From assembly GCA_018881555.1 (NCBI GenBank), contig JACAXG010000012.1, positions 11,132,181 through 11,196,180 on the forward strand: a stretch of 64,000 nt of DNA, written 5' to 3'. The notes under the pieces are model-generated. The model did not search any database, was not told the DNA's origin, and was given only the letters and a program-made list of their open reading frames with translations. This document shows positions 25,401 through 38,600 of this stretch, piece after piece (position 1 is the first letter of the stretch; each line of letters begins with the position of its first letter). A program made the translations under genes and the position numbers. The stretch comes from Amblyornis subalaris. Lineage: Eukaryota; Chordata; Aves; Passeriformes; Ptilonorhynchidae.

Positions 25401-27419
25401 ACTTTGCTCCAATACCTGCGTTAGCCCAGCAGAACTATCTCAAGTGATAGGACAAAGCTGTAATTTTGATACTGTGCTCCCTTGAGAACAAAGTAGCATT
25501 CAAAAATGCTTTTCAAATATGATTCCTTTCTCTGGGTTTACTGCTCTGTGTTGCCATGGCCATTCACCATAGGCATGTGGTCTATTCTTTTTTCATTCCA
25601 GCTGCACAAAAAATGTAATTCTACAGACTGTAGGCTCTGATCCACTGCTAGAGCAGAAGGATAAGGATGCTTTTGTCAATCTCTATAATGGACTAATCTA
25701 TTCCTGGGCAGGTTCCAGAGTGTATTTCCAATAAATTCTCGCTATCAAAAATTGCCCAGACATATGTAACCCCCAAGGCTACCATTAATTTTTCTTTTAT
25801 TCAGATTATAGCAGACTAATTATTTGCTCCTCTTGAGGTTCCCCCAGACAGGGTGTAACTACATCCATTGTTAAAGGCAAACATGAGCCTCTCTAAGAAG
25901 AGTATTTACCTTTCAAGCTTTCCTTTCCTCCTTTGTTCTTCTGTTGTCCTCTAGCACTCTCAGAAGTTGTTGTTATTGGGTACTAATTTAATAAAAATGC
26001 AGGAGATTCTGACTGAAATGATAACCACCAAAGCTATTCAATTGTTTTTCTGTGTAATGACTCGGATTGAAATTCTGGTCACAGCAAAGTCGAAGGCAAA
26101 ATTTCCTTGGCTTCTGCATGGGACTGGAATTTTATCTAAGGTGAATATTGTTTTTGATTTAGACACAAATATCTTATAACAGTTTCTGATTCACAAGTCT
26201 CGTCTAGCATTATACCACATTAAGCAAGCCAAGAAACCGTAATCTAAGGGATATTGTCAAGTGGAGGTTGAACATATATTCATTGCAGGTGCTGTACGCT
26301 AAATACAAATCTCTTTACTTGGCATGTGATATCTACCAGGAGATAATGTTATCAGGTATGTCTTGTGTGCTGTAGAGATCATCACTTTCAAGGCAGAGAA
26401 GAAGAGCAAAAGAAACAGCAACAAAGCAGGAATGAAAGGAGCCGTGGAAGAGGAGAAAAGCTGTCACAGGGAATGCCTTGTAAGTGATGTAGAGATACTT
26501 CAAAAATACTCGACTTCTTTTCTAATGTAGCCCTCCCTGTGAGGGGGATCCGTCCTTTCCAACTGACTTTTCAAATAAAATACGTGCAAATAAATCCCAT
26601 TTTTACATTTTATATTCTGCATTTCCCTTCATACCTATGTGTGAAAATGATCAAAATACTGAAGTGAAAACACCTACAGCTTAACCAGCTAGTTAACTCT
26701 ATTTCTGGAAACAGGTGAGAGTAACCTCTTTTAATACACAATTTCCTTGTAGCAGAAAGAGCTATCTTAGTACTGCCCTTTAAAGAAAAGCATAAAGCAA
26801 TTTAAAATACATACATACATATATGTGTCTGTATATATGGGCATGTATCTGCCTACCTATTTATATATTTAGGTTATGTGTGGGAGCAGAGGAAGGGATT
26901 TTTCCTGTTCTAAGCAATTACCTACCCTATCAAGATGTATATATTCCAGCACTTACTTTTTTCTCTCCATTAAGCCAGACCTTAAATATACATGTTTATT
27001 TTTAAATAATCGCAAATTATCCATGAAATGTTAAATAGGATAATGAACTCATTAAGCATTAATTGCTAAGGCGAGCAGCTCTGGTGCCAGCAGGATCTGT
27101 AGCAGAGCTCTCTAGTGCACTGCACAGGGGGTATTCCCAAACTGGGGGAAACTAAAGAGAAGTCAAGAGAGCTACCAGTAGCCTGCAGCTGAAGGGGCCG
27201 GGAACAACAATGGCCAAACCCCCAACACAAATAGAAGCAGCCCCTTGGGGAGCACTATCAACCAGGGCATGGCACAGCAGAGTGGGTGCTGAAGCCCTGC
27301 CAGCTTCACCAGGGAGCAGTGGGATCTGCCCGGCAGAAAGCCATGGCCTCTCCAAGCTCTGCACTCACCACAGCTGAGGCAGCTGCCCAGGCTGGAACAC
27401 ATTGCCAGCTGGGTGCCAA

Positions 27420-28472
27420 GCTGCATAAGAGACAATAAAAAATGCCTCTATAAACGCATCAGCAACAAAAGAAGATCTAAGGACGATCTCCACCCTTTAT
27501 GCAATCTAGGGGCAAACAGTAACAAAGGATGAGGAAAAGACTGAGGTAGTTAATGCCACCTTTGACTCAGTATTTACTAATAAAGACTGTATTTACTGTT
27601 AAGACTGGTTTTTCTCCAGGTCCCCAGTCCCTTGGGCTGGAAGACAGATGGGGAGCAGAATGAAGCCCCTGTAAGCCAGGGGGAAATGGTCAGCGACCTG
27701 CTACTCTACTTAGACATGCACAAGTCTGTGGGGCCAGATAGGATCTACCCAAGAGTACTGAGGAAGCTGGAGGAAGTGCTCACTGAGTACATTTTCATCA
27801 TTTATCAGAAGTCCTAACAAACCAGTCTGGGTGGCTGAGCCCAAGGAGTGGTGGTGAAAAGGAGTTACATCCACTCAGTGGCCAGTCACAAGTGGCGTTC
27901 CCCAGGGCTCAGCGTTGGGGCCAGTCCTGTTTAATATCTTTACTGATGATCTGGATGAGGGGGTTGAGTGCACTCTAGGTCAGTGTCCAGTCAACACCAA
28001 GTTGGGTGGGAGTGTTGATCTGCTGGAGGACAAGAGGGCTCTGTAGAGGGTTCTGGACAGTCTGGCTTGATGGGCTGAAGACAATTGTGTGAGGTTCAAC
28101 ACGGCAAAGTGCTGGATCCTGTGCCTGGGTCACAAAACCCCCCTGCAGCGCTACAGGCTGGGGGCAGAGTGGCTGGAAAGCATCCCGGTGGAAAAAGACC
28201 TCGTGGTGCTGATGGACAGCAGCTGAACATGAGCCAGCGTGTGCCCAGGTGGCCAAGGAACCAACAGTGTGGCCCGCAGGACCAGGGCTGTCCCACTTTG
28301 GAAGGGGCTGCCCAGGGCAGTGGTGGAGCCACCATCCCCACAGGTATTTAAGACAGCAGATGTGGCACCTGGGGACACCGTTTAGTGGTGGGCTTGGCAG
28401 TGCTGGGTTAATGGTTGGACTCAATGCTCCTAAAGGTCTTTTCCAATCTAAATGGTTCTAGGATTCTAATCA
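27420..28472 (+). mobile_element. Degenerate CR1 LINE copy with internal deletions
   Basis: CR1 is the main avian non-LTR retrotransposon; its ORF2 encodes endonuclease and reverse transcriptase. The N-terminal part of the RT region is readable at about 27,430-27,815, with the residues VSDLLLYLDMHKSVGPDRI followed by PRVLRKLEEVLTEY, close to the CR1 consensus. The next few hundred bases of consensus are missing. Homology resumes near 27,890 with the [23 protein letters not shown] block in frame-shifted form. The catalytic aspartates are lost: the position of the CR1 FADD motif reads CPVN. A second deletion follows near 28,250, and the 3' UTR runs to the GGTTGGACTCAATG end and ATTCT tail near 28,470. 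Stops and frameshifts throughout make it an inactive fossil. No target-site duplication is visible, as usual for CR1. The upstream limit may extend to about 27,060. Confidence 0.92.
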
Positions 28473-31400
28473 TGTAACATAGATCAAACAAGAGAGCAGG
28501 CTATTCACACACATTCCTTGTGAGTTACCACAAAATGCAGAACGATTTGGCGGGAGGGGGAAAACCGGCAGCTAAGGTGGTTGCACAGGACCTGGGCGAT
28601 GACAGGACATTCCATCATCCCCCTGCAGACGCGTCGGTGCTGCTGCTGAAGGATCCTGCCTCCCTTCACATCATTAGAGGAGTGATAAAACCTCTCAGTG
28701 GGAGGGGAGGACAAGAAGTGCATGATGGGGCCGGGGGGATGGTAGGTGACACGTCTAATGAAGGCCATTAACGTATCACAGTTAGATTTTCATGGAGCAA
28801 GAAAAAAGTCATTAGTCTTTGTGTATGTCAGCTGAGAGAAAGACTGGAACAAAGTCACTTGTCCTCCAGGAATTTAAAGTCCCACAGAAGAGAGATCTTA
28901 TCTTCAGGTTCTTTTGTCACTTCTCCACAATACACAAGGGGAGCAGTTACAGCAGCACTCATCTCTGTGAGGGTACAGCTAAAGTGCATGCACTTGACAA
29001 GTTAGGCATATTAGTTTAGGTTAAAATTGCTTAAGCTGAAAAGTCAGTGTAAATATTTTTCTTTAAAATACCTTCACTTTTTTTAACTCTAAGTTTTGAA
29101 TCCTTAAATAGGAAAATCTTGAAAAAAATCAGGTCGGGGAGAATGTTGTGTTTGATATAAAGCCTTTTCTTGGTGAGAAGGATTACTTTAGTGAGAGGTA
29201 TTTACAGTAAGTGTGATCTAATCAAACTTAGAAGAAAATGGTTAAGGTTTGTTGAAATTTGTTTTGTATAGTTCTAGTAGCAGAATACATTTATTTCTCC
29301 GGAAAGCCTATGTATATTTGGGATTCTATCCTTGCAGACAATGATTGGGTCAATAACAAATATTTTATTAATTCATGCTTCTTTTGCAAAACTTACCGAA
29401 ATTTTAGTCAGCAATTAACTTTTTACTTGTCAGTCTCTCTGAATAAAAAAATTCTTTTGAACACTTTTAGTACCACAAAGAATTTTAATAATTAGCTGCT
29501 TAAAAACCATCCTAAAATAACTTCTATTTTGAGTAACTGGAAGGTAATATCTTTCTATTGGATAATACCTTTTTTTTTAAGAATTTCATAAAATAAGGGA
29601 ATTAAATGACCAGTCTCTGACTCTGACTTGAAATCTCAGCTATCCTGAAGCCATATTTTCTGCTTCATCTGTGTCATGAAATCACATCAACCAGGGAAGA
29701 TCCCTGACAACTCAGAAGGGTGCAGGATTTGCACTTCTCTGTAGCCATTCAAACCATGACAAACCGAGTAAATTTGTGAACATCAGAATGGCCTGTTCTT
29801 GAACTAGGACAGTAAATTCAATCATATCTACATGAGCGTATAGCATCCCAGTGCCTAGAGATGTGTGCTGTAACTACAGCTTTTTTCATTTTCTGAAAGA
29901 CTATGTATTCAAAAAGACAGGCAATTCGTGGATATTTTATATCTTTAGTGAAATAAGTGGCAGTGCTTGGGTATTATTTTTTTATAAAAACACAATAGCA
30001 GACCAGTAGGGCACTGCCATGGAATTCAGGTTGCTTAATCTTAATCTTCCCCCTTTCTAAAGACAAGCAGTAGTTAAATACAAATCTCTGACATATAAGA
30101 GAGCACTCAAGATTCGGAGTTGCACATCACTTCCAGTCCTAGGTATAGCTTTAGGTGCCTCTTCTGGCCCAAGCTGCAATACCCAACACTTCTCAACAGA
30201 TGCTTTACCTCAGACACCTTGGGAAATGAACGTGAAAGCACCGTTGGACAAGGTTCAGTGCTCTCCTCTCACCACTATACTGGGGACCTTGCTTTCCTGT
30301 CCTAGGACAGTTTCAATCCTACACATTAACACACGTTATATAAAATACACAATTAATCTTATTGATCCCAATGATACTCTCTCACCCACAGAGTGTTCTG
30401 ACCCACACAGAAAATCAGCATCATGCTGAATTATGAAATTTGTGCCAGGATGGCATTAACGATAGTGGACCAAATCCTCTGAGGCATCAATCCAGTGTAG
30501 GTCAACATAGTTTCTGTAGCCTGCACTGAGCATTATACAGTAGAAATGCAATGCTCCAAACGCACATCCTAATATGCAAAATTGTACTGCAATTACAGTA
30601 CAGGAGAGGAAAGAGCATCCAGAAGCAGCAGAAATGTTCTTGATGCAGAGGGTTCACATGATCCGTGTTGCACTGCACCATGTCTGGGNGATGTCAACTG
30701 TGAGGGTAACAGTTACTCATCCCTCAGCTGGCCTATAAGAATACCAATACCTCAAAACACATAAACAGTTCTGCTGCTTCCTCCTGATGGTCAACATACT
30801 TTATGGCAGTATATTTGGCACATGCTCTACAGACTTCAGCATTAAAAATGCTTTTTTATGGTTTCCAGTAGTCAAAGAACATGAGAAAGAGATTCAGTTA
30901 TGGTAAGCTGTGTTAATAACAATACATTTATGTTCATGAAGTATTCAGATTAGAGAATTACATATTAATTCTGAGCATAAGTACTTAGTACAGATTTAAT
31001 TTAAAAAGTTAAGGAGCTGGAGTTCACTAATTTCTGTAATTATGTTCTACTAATCCAGACCAGAGGAAAGTTCCTTGTTTGCTAGTCAAAACATGCCTGA
31101 CCAGCAGGTTGTGTGGTGTATTTGTTTTTCATTGAATGCAAGGAGATCTTGCTCAGATTGTGAGACAGTCCAGGTTTTCATTTTACATTCAGTTTGCTCT
31201 GCTGTGACAAAATTCTGAAAAAAAAATCTCTCATATAAACATAAAGAGGCAGATACTTTATTGACTTGTATCATTCATCTTTCATCTAATGCAAATTCAT
31301 TAAAAAGAGAAAGAAATAACAAATTCTTCTAAGAATTGCTGAGAAGTTGATTATTTTCTAAAACCCCAAATGAGTCTATTCAAAGTGGGGCTCAGAATCT

Positions 31401-34400
31401 GGTGATACAGATATGCAGATGGCATATTATTTGCAGTCAATGGATTATCTAACCCAATAGTTCTGGGGAAGAACTAACAACAAAGAACAGACAGTTTTTC
31501 CTCCAGCAATTCTTTTTCCTCCCAAGGAATTAATACTGTTCTTAAAAAATATTGAAAAACTGAAAATAGCAGTAGCCACAAAAATTAAAATACACTGCAT
31601 AGGAACAGACTTGTTTTCCTAGACCGCTTTTTCACAAGCAAAGTGCTATCAGATGGCAACGTTACCAACTGTAACTATGAGTAGCTGAAAGTGACCTCAG
31701 CCACACAATCTGCTCACTGAAAAATGAAAAAAACCTAATTCCCTTCCATCTTCTCTTACTGTAGAGCTGGAGGTGCATGTATTAAATATCAGTCTCCAAT
31801 GACTGGCAGAAAGAATATTAGTGTACCAGCTGAGAGGGTATTGCTGCCATGGTTTTGTGTCCTTTATAAGAAGAGAACGGGCTGCAGCTGATAAAACGCT
31901 TGTGAGGAAAGAGATAGCAGCCAGCCTGTCCCATATTATTCCCCATATGTTCCTCTAAATGCTTCTCCTTCACTTGTAAGTGCACTTATTCATGTCTACA
32001 AAGACAGGTCCTGGTCAAGTCTCATGCTGATGGCTACAGGAGTCAGAAGGAATGGGTCCTCTGGCTCCAGACATCTTCTAGCACTAGGAATAGATCCTTC
32101 AAGAAGAGGCCAAAAGGAAGACATAGAAATATTTTCATTAGGAAGCTCTAAAAATGTTTTTTTTTTTTTGGTCACGCTTCCAATCTCTCTTAGTGCCTGA
32201 ACTCAGCTTGATCATAAAATTGTCAACAAGACAGCATCTGCATTTCCCTTTATTCCTCCAAGTCAGTTATAATGACAGTAGCTCCATCTGCCATCATCTC
32301 CAAAGCTGACTAGGAAAAGAGATTACAGAAGCATTATTTAAGTGACTGTTTCATGCAGCTGATAGCCTATAATTTCTAAAAAAGGGTTGCCCTCAGATAG
32401 CCCAATCTTTGAAGGAATGAACTTGAAATCAAAATAGACTCATTGATGAATGTATAATCTTGCTTAAGAAGGAAAGAAGGTGGAGGAAATACAATCAACC
32501 CTAAAAGGGAGTCAAACTGCCTGGAATAAAATGTTTTAAATGAAAGACTCAAGCTGGTAAACATCCTGAAAAGGGCAGAGAGCAGAGCTCTGCCTCTCTA
32601 GGGAAGACAATTTGATAGGGAAGATAAAGACTAGAGGCTGGTTTAGTCCACTTAAGTATTGCATATAGCAGAGGGTTCAGAATATAAGTACAATCCTAAC
32701 AATATGAGTCCTGTACAAGACATCAGCATACAAAATTATCTTAATAGGACATTCACAGGTTTCAAAAGGAGCTCATCTTATTGGGGAGGCAGCATTCAAA
32801 CCAGCACTTCAGCTCCCTGCTGCATCCATTGGAGGAAAATGAGCAAGGATGATTATTTCAGCATTGCCATTTGTATCTCTGCAGTAAGGCCTGTGTTAGT
32901 ACTTACCCTGTAGAACCAGGATTTTGAATAGTTTTACTACCACAGGATCAAAAAGTTTTTTTCAGGGTTATATTTGAATCCTACAGCATATGTGTGAGAG
33001 AAATCCTGATTTCACAAGTTTGGAAAATGCAAAACTGGCTTCATTTTAGGCTATGGATATAAATATTAGATAATTGGACATCTACAGGTTTTGGAGATTG
33101 CCATGTTGCTCTAAATCAGTACTGACTTAAATGAAATTGTACGATATTGAAGTTACTACCATGGTCTAAATCAATGTAGATATAAATTAAACAGATAAAT
33201 ATTTCTATTATTATCATGCTCTGGAAACCAGTATGACTTAATAATAACTAGTGTTGTGATTTGTGCCAGGTGGCTAAAGCACAGAGACAGTTTCTGGCCT
33301 AAACATTTTACTACAGATACTGAAAAGCATTTGCAAACTTGTCTATAATAACTCACCTGCCTAGCTGGGTTGAACTGGTAGAATATTATTTTAACACTGG
33401 TAGGAATTAGCTGATAGTTGCTACCAGATTACAGCACAGGCAGCTTTGCCACAGGTATTTGCCCTTAGCCGGCATCCTTCAAGCAGCTATGGCCAAAACT
33501 GAGACCAAAACATTGATCTCCTGACTTGAAAAAAACAAACAACAAGCAAAATACAGGTCTTTTACAATTTTCACATCCTTTCAAATGAGACTGAAAGCAG
33601 CTATTTAGGATACAGCCCCGATATATGTCAGAGGAACTTCTGCACGAAAACCTAGCAATGATTTTTGTTGTCCTTTTAGTCGTTCATTTCACTTTCAGAT
33701 CTAGTTTCACAGAAATCCCCCCAAAAGACACTGCTTTGGGAATGCAGGTGTTAATTTAAACATGTATCACACCATGGTGCTAATTAAGTTCCAAAATGTA
33801 ATTTTTCATGAAAAAGGTATTCACAATTGTTGACCATTTCAAATCACTACCAAATCCCCAAAGTGATCAATTTAAAACAATAATGAAAGTATCTGCCAAA
33901 ATTAGGGACTGGAGGCAAAATATATTTAGAATGTACAGTATAAGGAGCAGAGACATAATTTCCGTGATTTATTTGCTCTGTAGCAGTACCTATGAGTACC
34001 ACGACAGTCCTTGCCCCAAGCACTGAACAATTACAGAACTATTAAAGCAAAATGCATTTAGTAGATGACACAAGTCAGGCCTGAATGGGGAGCACATTGG
34101 ATTGTAGGACTACTCTTAAAGTACTGTTAAAATACTTCTCAGAATACCCCTTGAGCCACAAGAAAAAGCAATTCTCCCTCAAATCCTACCCATTCACAGC
34201 ATGAAGCCCTGGAAAATGCACAGGAACAAAGTCTGGGACTTAATCTGTTCAACGTTTTCCTAAAGCTCATACCAGCTTGTTGTGTGCCTCTGATGAAACT
34301 ATTTTATCTTTTTAAGCCACACACTCTTTTATTTATTAAACAACCACCACCCATATTCCCACTTTTTAATTTTCCTTTTGACACTAGGCATTCACATTCC

Positions 34401-35483
34401 TGACTACACCTTTTCTGCAATGACCTTTCATCACTTTTATTACCTTGCTAAGAGAGGACATTCCTTCCCTTCACATCCTCTGCAGGCTGTCTTCATGCAC
34501 ACTTTTTAACCAGATTGATATCATCTTAGTAATGTATCAGTCATTCACTGGCATGTCTGACAGCCTGTGAATTTATTGGGCACATAGTCTGGTCTGTGAG
34601 TGGCAGAAAAAAAGATGTGAAAACCATTTGCACAATTTAATACATGGCACATTCAATACTACATTCGATAACAAGCAGTGGCTTCTAACACTCAGCAGGG
34701 GGAAAAGATGCCAAAACCTGGGAATGCCCTTTTGGGCACAGCGAGGGATGTTGAGCATTTTGCTCCAGTCTTGTGCTTGTGTCAGGGATCATTTGTATCT
34801 GCTGAACAAGTGCCTTGCAAAGTCATTGATGAGTCAGCCTTAATCACACGTTCAACTGGCTGTAGTCCTGAGCATGTTTGGGAATTCACTGAAACAGTTT
34901 CAATGGACTCCCACCACTACTACTAAAGAGTCCCACTGCTGACAGTGTCCAGCTAATGCTTCATGCTGAGAGACATTCTTGCTCTCAGCCAAGGGTGAAC
35001 TGTTTAGTTTCTGCCTAGGAAAATTTCTTGGCCCACACCTTCTGTAAAGACATCTTTTCTTGTAACTTTTATTTTACTGCATGAGCTTAAAGTCTTGCTT
35101 AATACTCTGTTTCCCATCTCCTTCATTGGCCAAGGGGACACGCCTGAGAAAAATGTTTTTTTTAAAGAGATGCTTCTGTCATCCCAGCCATATCCCCTGC
35201 CTGCATAAATCACTGCAATTGAGTGTTACTATCTTTGACTTTGCACAGATCCTTCCATTCTAAGATATTTTTCTCTGTTAAATATTTTCTAGTACAAACT
35301 CAAAATTTACTTCAGTGCTTTATTTTTGCAAGCATTTATTTAGTGTTCTTGCTTCTTGGTAATGCCCTTTATTGCACTTCCATCTAAAATCAGTTTATGT
35401 TATAAGACTTTTCTAAGTCTGACCTTTATCTGGAGCTTGAATACCATCAGTAATTAAGAGCTGAAATTGTTTTATTGGCATAA
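28473..35483. other. Gene-free unique sequence between the CR1 copy and the 146-bp repeat
   Basis: No supported gene. Just after the CR1, about 28,500-28,770 is GC- and CpG-richer and open on both strands (84 codons +, 88 codons -); no product is recognisable. A possible ancient sauropsid repeat lies near 30,465-30,525. A T run occurs at about 32,157-32,169. The remainder is AT-rich single-copy DNA with one N at 30,689. Confidence 0.6.
30465..30525. repeat. Possible ancient sauropsid dispersed repeat
   Basis: The segment with GGACCAAATCCTCTGAGG and CAGTGTAGGTCAACATAG resembles, from memory, an old dispersed repeat frequent in turtles, crocodilians and birds. The family name is uncertain and divergence is high, so this is a weak call. 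Confidence 0.25.
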
Positions 35484-35629
35484 ACAAAAGATTGACTCTG
35501 CATGACTTCTCTTCCTTTTTTTTCCCTTTCAGTCTCTGTCATATTTTAGTGAAATTGCTAATCCCTGCCATACACTTGTCCACAACTTGCTCATTTGTCC
35601 ATAATCTTAGCTTTCTTTTTTCCACCATT
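35484..35629 (+). repeat. 146-bp exact direct repeat, copy A
   Basis: Every base matches 40,034-40,179; identity stops on both sides at the stated limits. The sequence holds an uninterrupted 25-nt pyrimidine tract (35,506-35,530) followed by AG at 35,531-35,532, a strong 3' splice-site consensus. After the AG, one frame stays open for 23 codons. This copy sits in AT-rich DNA of similar texture, so it is probably the source. It matches no transposon I recognise. Confidence 0.95.
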
Positions 35630-38600
35630 TTCTCCAAGGACTGTCTTGCTTGTATTGTCTGTGTCTTATGACAGTCAAGTTGCTTGCTTATCCAGTAAGA
35701 CAGTATAAAGTATTTAAATTTATGTGCATAGTGGATAGCAATCATGCCACTTTTTCCAGAGCAATATTAAAAAAACATTAGTAGGAGTACTCATTCACCT
35801 TAAACTCCCACTGTTCATCCAGGGCAATAAATTTTAATTGTACGTAATATTTTGGGGAAAAAAGGGCAGAAGCACAATGTAATGTAAGAGATGGACTGGA
35901 ATAGTGTTATTGGTCTGTCTAAAATCAATGTGTATTTCTTGGACGCTAAAAAGAAGTCCGAAAGCATCATTTAACATGAGCATTTACCCGACAGTTTGCT
36001 GGTTGCTGCCTTATAGCACAAGCTTCAGAAAAGATTCTCCATACTTCTCATTAAAGAACTGGTAAAAATAGAAACATGAATAACATCACAGGGACATTGT
36101 CCTGATATCTCACATTAATTTTTTACTCTGGCTACAGTTTGCAAATGAATGTATTCTCTCCAGGAAAGCAGAAACGCTAAAGATGCAGTGTCNCTCACAG
36201 ACCCCACTGTAATACATGCAATATTTCTGCATGTAACTGGTAAAGCCTGTAGATATAGTTTTTAGGAAAAAAAAAAAAGAGAGATTTGCAATAATGGTTA
36301 TACTACCTGCCACGAGTCAGCACATAAACTGGCCAGCAAAATAACGACACTTTGGACCACACCAAAAGAAAGCAGAATAAAGGAATTGGGNTTGAATGAG
36401 ATGATTCAGGATGCTTTCACTTGGGAATAAGGCTGCCTGCTCTCCCAGCTGAAGGATGAGCAATAATACAAAGAAGTCTAATGGAGCCTTGCCAAAACTC
36501 ATCTTTCTAAATGGCAACCTGAAAGCTCACTTCACATGAAAATCAATATATCACCATTCAAGATGAAATACAGTCAATTACCAAACAGAGACACTGTTTT
36601 TTGAACATGGGGGATTGTGCTTAAGGAAAACAGAAAAATAATCTTGCAAGAATATTGTATGCTAAGATTAGAAAATGTTTAACCTTTGAAAAAATAATTG
36701 GCTACCAGGCCAAACTGCCAGCCAGTATGTATTTCACCCAGCAAATAGGAGTACGTCATCAGGCAAGAAGGAAACATCAGCATTTATAGATAATAAAAGC
36801 TGAGAAAGGTCTTGGGTTAATTTACAAACTGTGGCACTCAGTACTATTGCTGAGATATTTGACCCAATAGCCTACGGTTTGCAGGGCCCCAGACAAAGAA
36901 GATTCTCCTTTATTCACCAGGACTGTATTTCTGCTTCTTCAGAAAACCTTCTTCTCCTATAAGTACATTCATAAATGTACCATCGTCCACACCAACTGTA
37001 TTGTTTGCCATGTTAGTCAAAGCTGGAGGCTGCTCAGACCTTTTCTTAATTGTGGAGATGCTTTTCTAATTCCCAGTTTGAATTTGTGAGTGGTCTCTTG
37101 CCTGTGTTGCTTCTCACCATCAGAAATTTCTGCAGGTACCTGATATTTTTAACTCTAAAAAAATAGGATTACATTCTCTATTAGACCTTCCACTGCCAGG
37201 CTGAAGCCTTTTCTGTAAGCAATCCTTCCACTTCTGGAAGGAGAGTTACAGATGAATCCCCCACAGGGTACCGCACGGTGCCTCTATTGACAAAAGTCTC
37301 ACTCAGTCTACCCCACAGCTAACTTCTCTTTNTTTGGGGTTTCATCCCATAAGGTACAGTCCTGCTCTGATCAGCTTGTCCTGTCTTCTGTTGCTGTCAC
37401 CAAAACATTTCCTGCTCACAGCAAAAAACTCCTGCACTGCAGCTTTTCATCTCACCTCAGTAGGATGATCTTCAAAGTTATCCACCCTTTCCTCTACAAT
37501 AATCTCTCCCTTTTGATGGTCAATGCTGCTGCCAGTCCTTTTCCAGGCCTGGGACACATCAGGAGATGGCCAGGGGAGGAACACAGGCTCCTTACTTAAG
37601 CAAGGCTACACTCAGAAGGAGAGCAACAAGTGAGCATAAAGGAGGAGAGCACGGAGAAAAGGCATCCTAGGAGGCACAGTGGAAATTCTGCCAATAAATT
37701 ATAATGTCCTCAGAGATAGAGTTGCACAGATTTCTGAGGCAGATCGATGTCTAAACCTCCAGCTTTCATTGCTGGAAACACAAATCCACACACAGTTTCT
37801 GGCCATGTGTCCTTTCTCCATCCAGCTCTTCAGCAAGTGTTTCCTTACTTTACCCCAGGGTTGTTTTCGCCAGTGTCTGGCTGTGTTGGTGGCTGTTACT
37901 TCAGTCTGCTCTCATCTCCTGGAAAGCCATCCTGGCACACAAAGGAGACTCCCAGGACCTCCAGGAGGCAGAGCAGCTCCAATACCAAGCCAAGACTCCT
38001 GCCTTGGATGTCCTGGGCAGGACCCAGTGGGAATGTTGTCCTGTACAGCCACAAGGATGGGAACTAGCTCCATTAAAAATCTCTGTCTCCACACAACCCC
38101 CCAATTCTCATTTTGTTTCTGCTATCATAAAGTGACACTCAAAGATAGATGTTATTCTTGGATGCAAGCCAAAACTCCTCTGATGATACTTTCTTACTTC
38201 TCCCAGACCTCAGATGTTTCTGTTAAGTACATTTTGGGTTTGTTTCTAATAGGAAAATATAACCGCTCTTAAGGCTTTGAAGGCAGAGGTGAATTGTGTC
38301 AAGCTTTATTGTGATTTATAGATAAGACAGTTCAGTTTTATCACTGTCTGGTTAGATGGCGCTGCAGTACGTGAGAGCCTGGCATGAAATTTTCCCTCAC
38401 CCTCTAGGTAAGTCCAAACTCTCTTTTTTTCTTATAGATTACAGGTATGAAAGACAGAAAATGTAAAATTACTGGGAGCTTAGCACTAAAAAATAATGAT
38501 CCATTATAGTGACATCATTAACTACTTCTATCTGCCTGTTATGAAACTCAAAAATGCATTCGAACAAAGACATCTGACATAATTCAGGGCATGTGGAAAG

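Larger units (their letters stand above)
22407..27419. other. Gene-free unique sequence between LTR 3 and the CR1 copy
   Basis: No supported gene. A GC-richer patch lies at about 22,570-22,860. The longest open frame in the window (204 codons, minus, 23,098-23,712) is here but has no recognisable domain, is lysine-rich at its end because of T-rich DNA, and is compatible with chance. Two short perfect inverted repeats are listed separately. An ATAC/ACAT microsatellite lies at about 26,806-26,823. The last 360 bp before the CR1 homology (27,060-27,420) is GC-richer and may be an unrecognised 5' part of that CR1. Confidence 0.6.

Noticed and set aside
37679..38272. 197-codon plus-strand open frame
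   Set aside because: No recognisable domain; overlapping open frames occur on the other strand and in other frames in the same GC-rich patch, which points to stop-poor composition.
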